In this document: in pieces, positions 63,057 through 64,000 of the stretch
Position numbering within the stretch: the stretch's first letter is position 1
Layout: each line of letters opens with the position of its first letter
Assembly (NCBI GenBank): GCA_964567745.1
Contig: CAZMNY010000030.1
Location: forward strand, 1-64,000
Direction of reading: 5' to 3'
DNA from: CAZMNY01 sp964567745
GTDB lineage: Bacteria; Planctomycetota; Planctomycetia; Pirellulales; Pirellulaceae
Length of the DNA stretch: 64,000 nt
Notes under the pieces: model-generated
Seen by the model: the letters and a program-made list of their open reading frames with translations, nothing else
Told to the model about the DNA's origin: nothing
Database searches by the model: none
Program-made: the position numbers and the translations under genes

Positions 63057-64000
63057 TCAATTGCGTGCCAGAATCTTTCGCACTCGGTCGCACGTCGTCG
63101 CGATTTCCGCATCCGTCATTTCGATCGCATCCAAGTGGATGTATCCTTCGTCGACATGGTGCGCTCGGACCACAATGGTGGGCTCGCCCTGGGCTAACGC
63201 ATCGCGAAGAGTCGACGCGGTGTGGCCGGTCGCGATTGGGTCGGGCGTTAATTTTGCACGCGAGAACGGGCAACCGTTCGGGTCGGGATCGACCGTCAGC
63301 GCCAAACCGTCTAGCGACGAGAGTTGCTCAAGAATCAGCTGCACTTTTCGATCCTGTTCGACGGACCAAGCGGCCATATCCTGCGAGTGCCGATAGTCGA
63401 TCGCAGCCATCACGCCCACGATCGCCTCTTTGCCCGCCTTCATTGGCCGACCGATTCCGCGATTCTGAAGCGCGACGGCCTCGACCAGCTCACGGCGACC
63501 AGCAACGATGCCCGCGGTAGTTGAACAGAGATATTTATGGGCGCTTGTAAGCACCAAATCGGCGCCGGTCGCTACGAGCTCGCGCAATCGTTGGTCTTGC
63601 GCGGCTCCGTCGACGATTACGGATACGCCGAATTCGTGAGCCAGAGTGACGACCTCAGGCAACTTGACCCAGCCGTAGCGAACTGTGTGGTGCGATTCGA
63701 CATGCACGACCGCCGCGACATCCCCTCGCGCCAACTCGTGCCTCAGTTCGGCAGGCGTGCATCGATTGACGACGCCGACCTCGGTCACTTCGGCTCCGGC
63801 CAACCCAATGGATTGGACGATCGGGTTTCCATAATTGATGCAATGCCCTTTCTGAATCAAGACGCGATTTTTCATTCCGCTCGAGTCAGGCAGTTGCAGA
63901 ACTTTGGCGACATCATTGCCCGTCATGGAAGCGGCTACGCCGAGCGTGATTCCGGCCGCGGTGCACGCCGTGACACAGCCGCTCTCGCCGCCGGTCAGTT
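63057..64000 (-). CDS. SelA-fold PLP enzyme (DgaE-like), 5' end outside window
   Basis: The frame is open to the end of the window (64000), with 'LTGGESGCVTACTAAGITLGVAAS' before the first internal Met; the gene therefore begins outside. The PLP lysine is in 'LTSAHKYLCSTTAGIVAG', preceded by 'SVIVDGAAQ' (Asp). The fold is that of COG1921, containing SelA and D-glucosaminate-6-phosphate ammonia-lyase. Absence of SelA-specific N-terminal text cannot be judged, but the C-terminal part ('PNGCPFSRAKLTPDP') fits the sugar/amino-acid lyase branch. Co-oriented with the transporter downstream. Confidence 0.75.
   Translation of the reverse strand, partial: LTGGESGCVTACTAAGITLGVAASMTGNDVAKVLQLPDSSGMKNRVLIQKGHCINYGNPIVQSIGLAGAEVTEVGVVNRCTPAELRHELARGDVAAVVHVESHHTVRYGWVKLPEVVTLAHEFGVSVIVDGAAQDQRLRELVATGADLVLTSAHKYLCSTTAGIVAGRRELVEAVALQNRGIGRPMKAGKEAIVGVMAAIDYRHSQDMAAWSVEQDRKVQLILEQLSSLDGLALTVDPDPNGCPFSRAKLTPDPIATGHTASTLRDALAQGEPTIVVRAHHVDEGYIHLDAIEMTDAEIATTCDRVRKILARN

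Noticed and set aside
63057..64000. PLP enzyme as SelA supporting the selenoprotein idea
   Set aside because: The visible part fits the D-glucosaminate-6-phosphate lyase branch and its neighbour is a transporter; it is not evidence for selenocysteine synthesis.

Overview
The window reads as a chromosomal piece of a planctomycete, probably of the Pirellula/Rhodopirellula type. Supporting families seen directly are three DUF1501 proteins with Tat-like leaders, two DUF1549/DUF1553 'planctomycete cytochrome' proteins, a 3-keto-disaccharide hydrolase (DUF1080), a type I sulfatase, a sialate O-acetylesterase, two large Ser/Thr kinases, and ECF sigma factors paired with odd partners. No rRNA, prophage, CRISPR array, conjugation gene or recognisable transposase is present. 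The only RNA gene seen is tRNA-Ser(CGA) at 17963-18044.

Layout. 1-8.2 kb: rsmG, a secreted M16 zinc peptidase, a membrane Ser/Thr kinase, a stand-alone receiver protein and two divergent ECF sigma factors. 8.4-13.9 kb: an 1837-residue protein joining an anti-sigma-like N-terminus to a periplasmic macroglobulin-like body without the thioester. 14-18 kb: sulfatase, a Trm112-like/HIT pair, a CBS-pair protein and the tRNA. 18.7-25.6 kb: a kinase-TPR protein whose N-terminus looks like a decayed ECF sigma factor, a secreted barrel-like protein, and an FHA-GAF-cyclase. 26-34 kb: a minus-strand, partly translationally coupled operon (DUF1549/1553 with LamG, DUF1501, sugar-hydrolase-like propeller, PQQ-type propeller). 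34-45 kb: amidohydrolase, DUF1080 protein, a BY-kinase remnant, 3-methyladenine glycosylase, PutA, a thioredoxin-like gene interrupted by UGA, a frameshifted DUF1801 gene, thymidine kinase and a BlaI/BlaR1-type pair. 46-51.5 kb: a CotH-like protein with EF-hands and a lamin-tail domain, ParA, rhomboid. 52-60 kb: DUF1501 genes and a PPC-domain/DUF1549-1553/DUF1501 operon. 60-64 kb: sialate esterase, MFS transporter and the 3' part of a SelA-fold PLP enzyme that runs off the end.

Themes. Regulation is dominated by ECF factors, kinases and receiver or cyclase proteins. The secreted enzymes suit breakdown of sulfated or acylated polysaccharides. Intergenic DNA is rich in short palindromic repeats. 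These include a 109-bp MITE-like element present twice (107/109 identical) with a size-matched relative, and REP-like hairpins at gene ends.

The strongest candidates for something undescribed are: (1) the UGA-interrupted thioredoxin-like gene at 41624-42658, with an 8-bp hairpin at SECIS spacing after the UGA; (2) the ECF / anti-sigma-macroglobulin fusion at 7540-13885; (3) the kinase carrying a pseudo-sigma N-terminus at 18666-22094. Family assignments come from reading motifs by eye and no database search was run.
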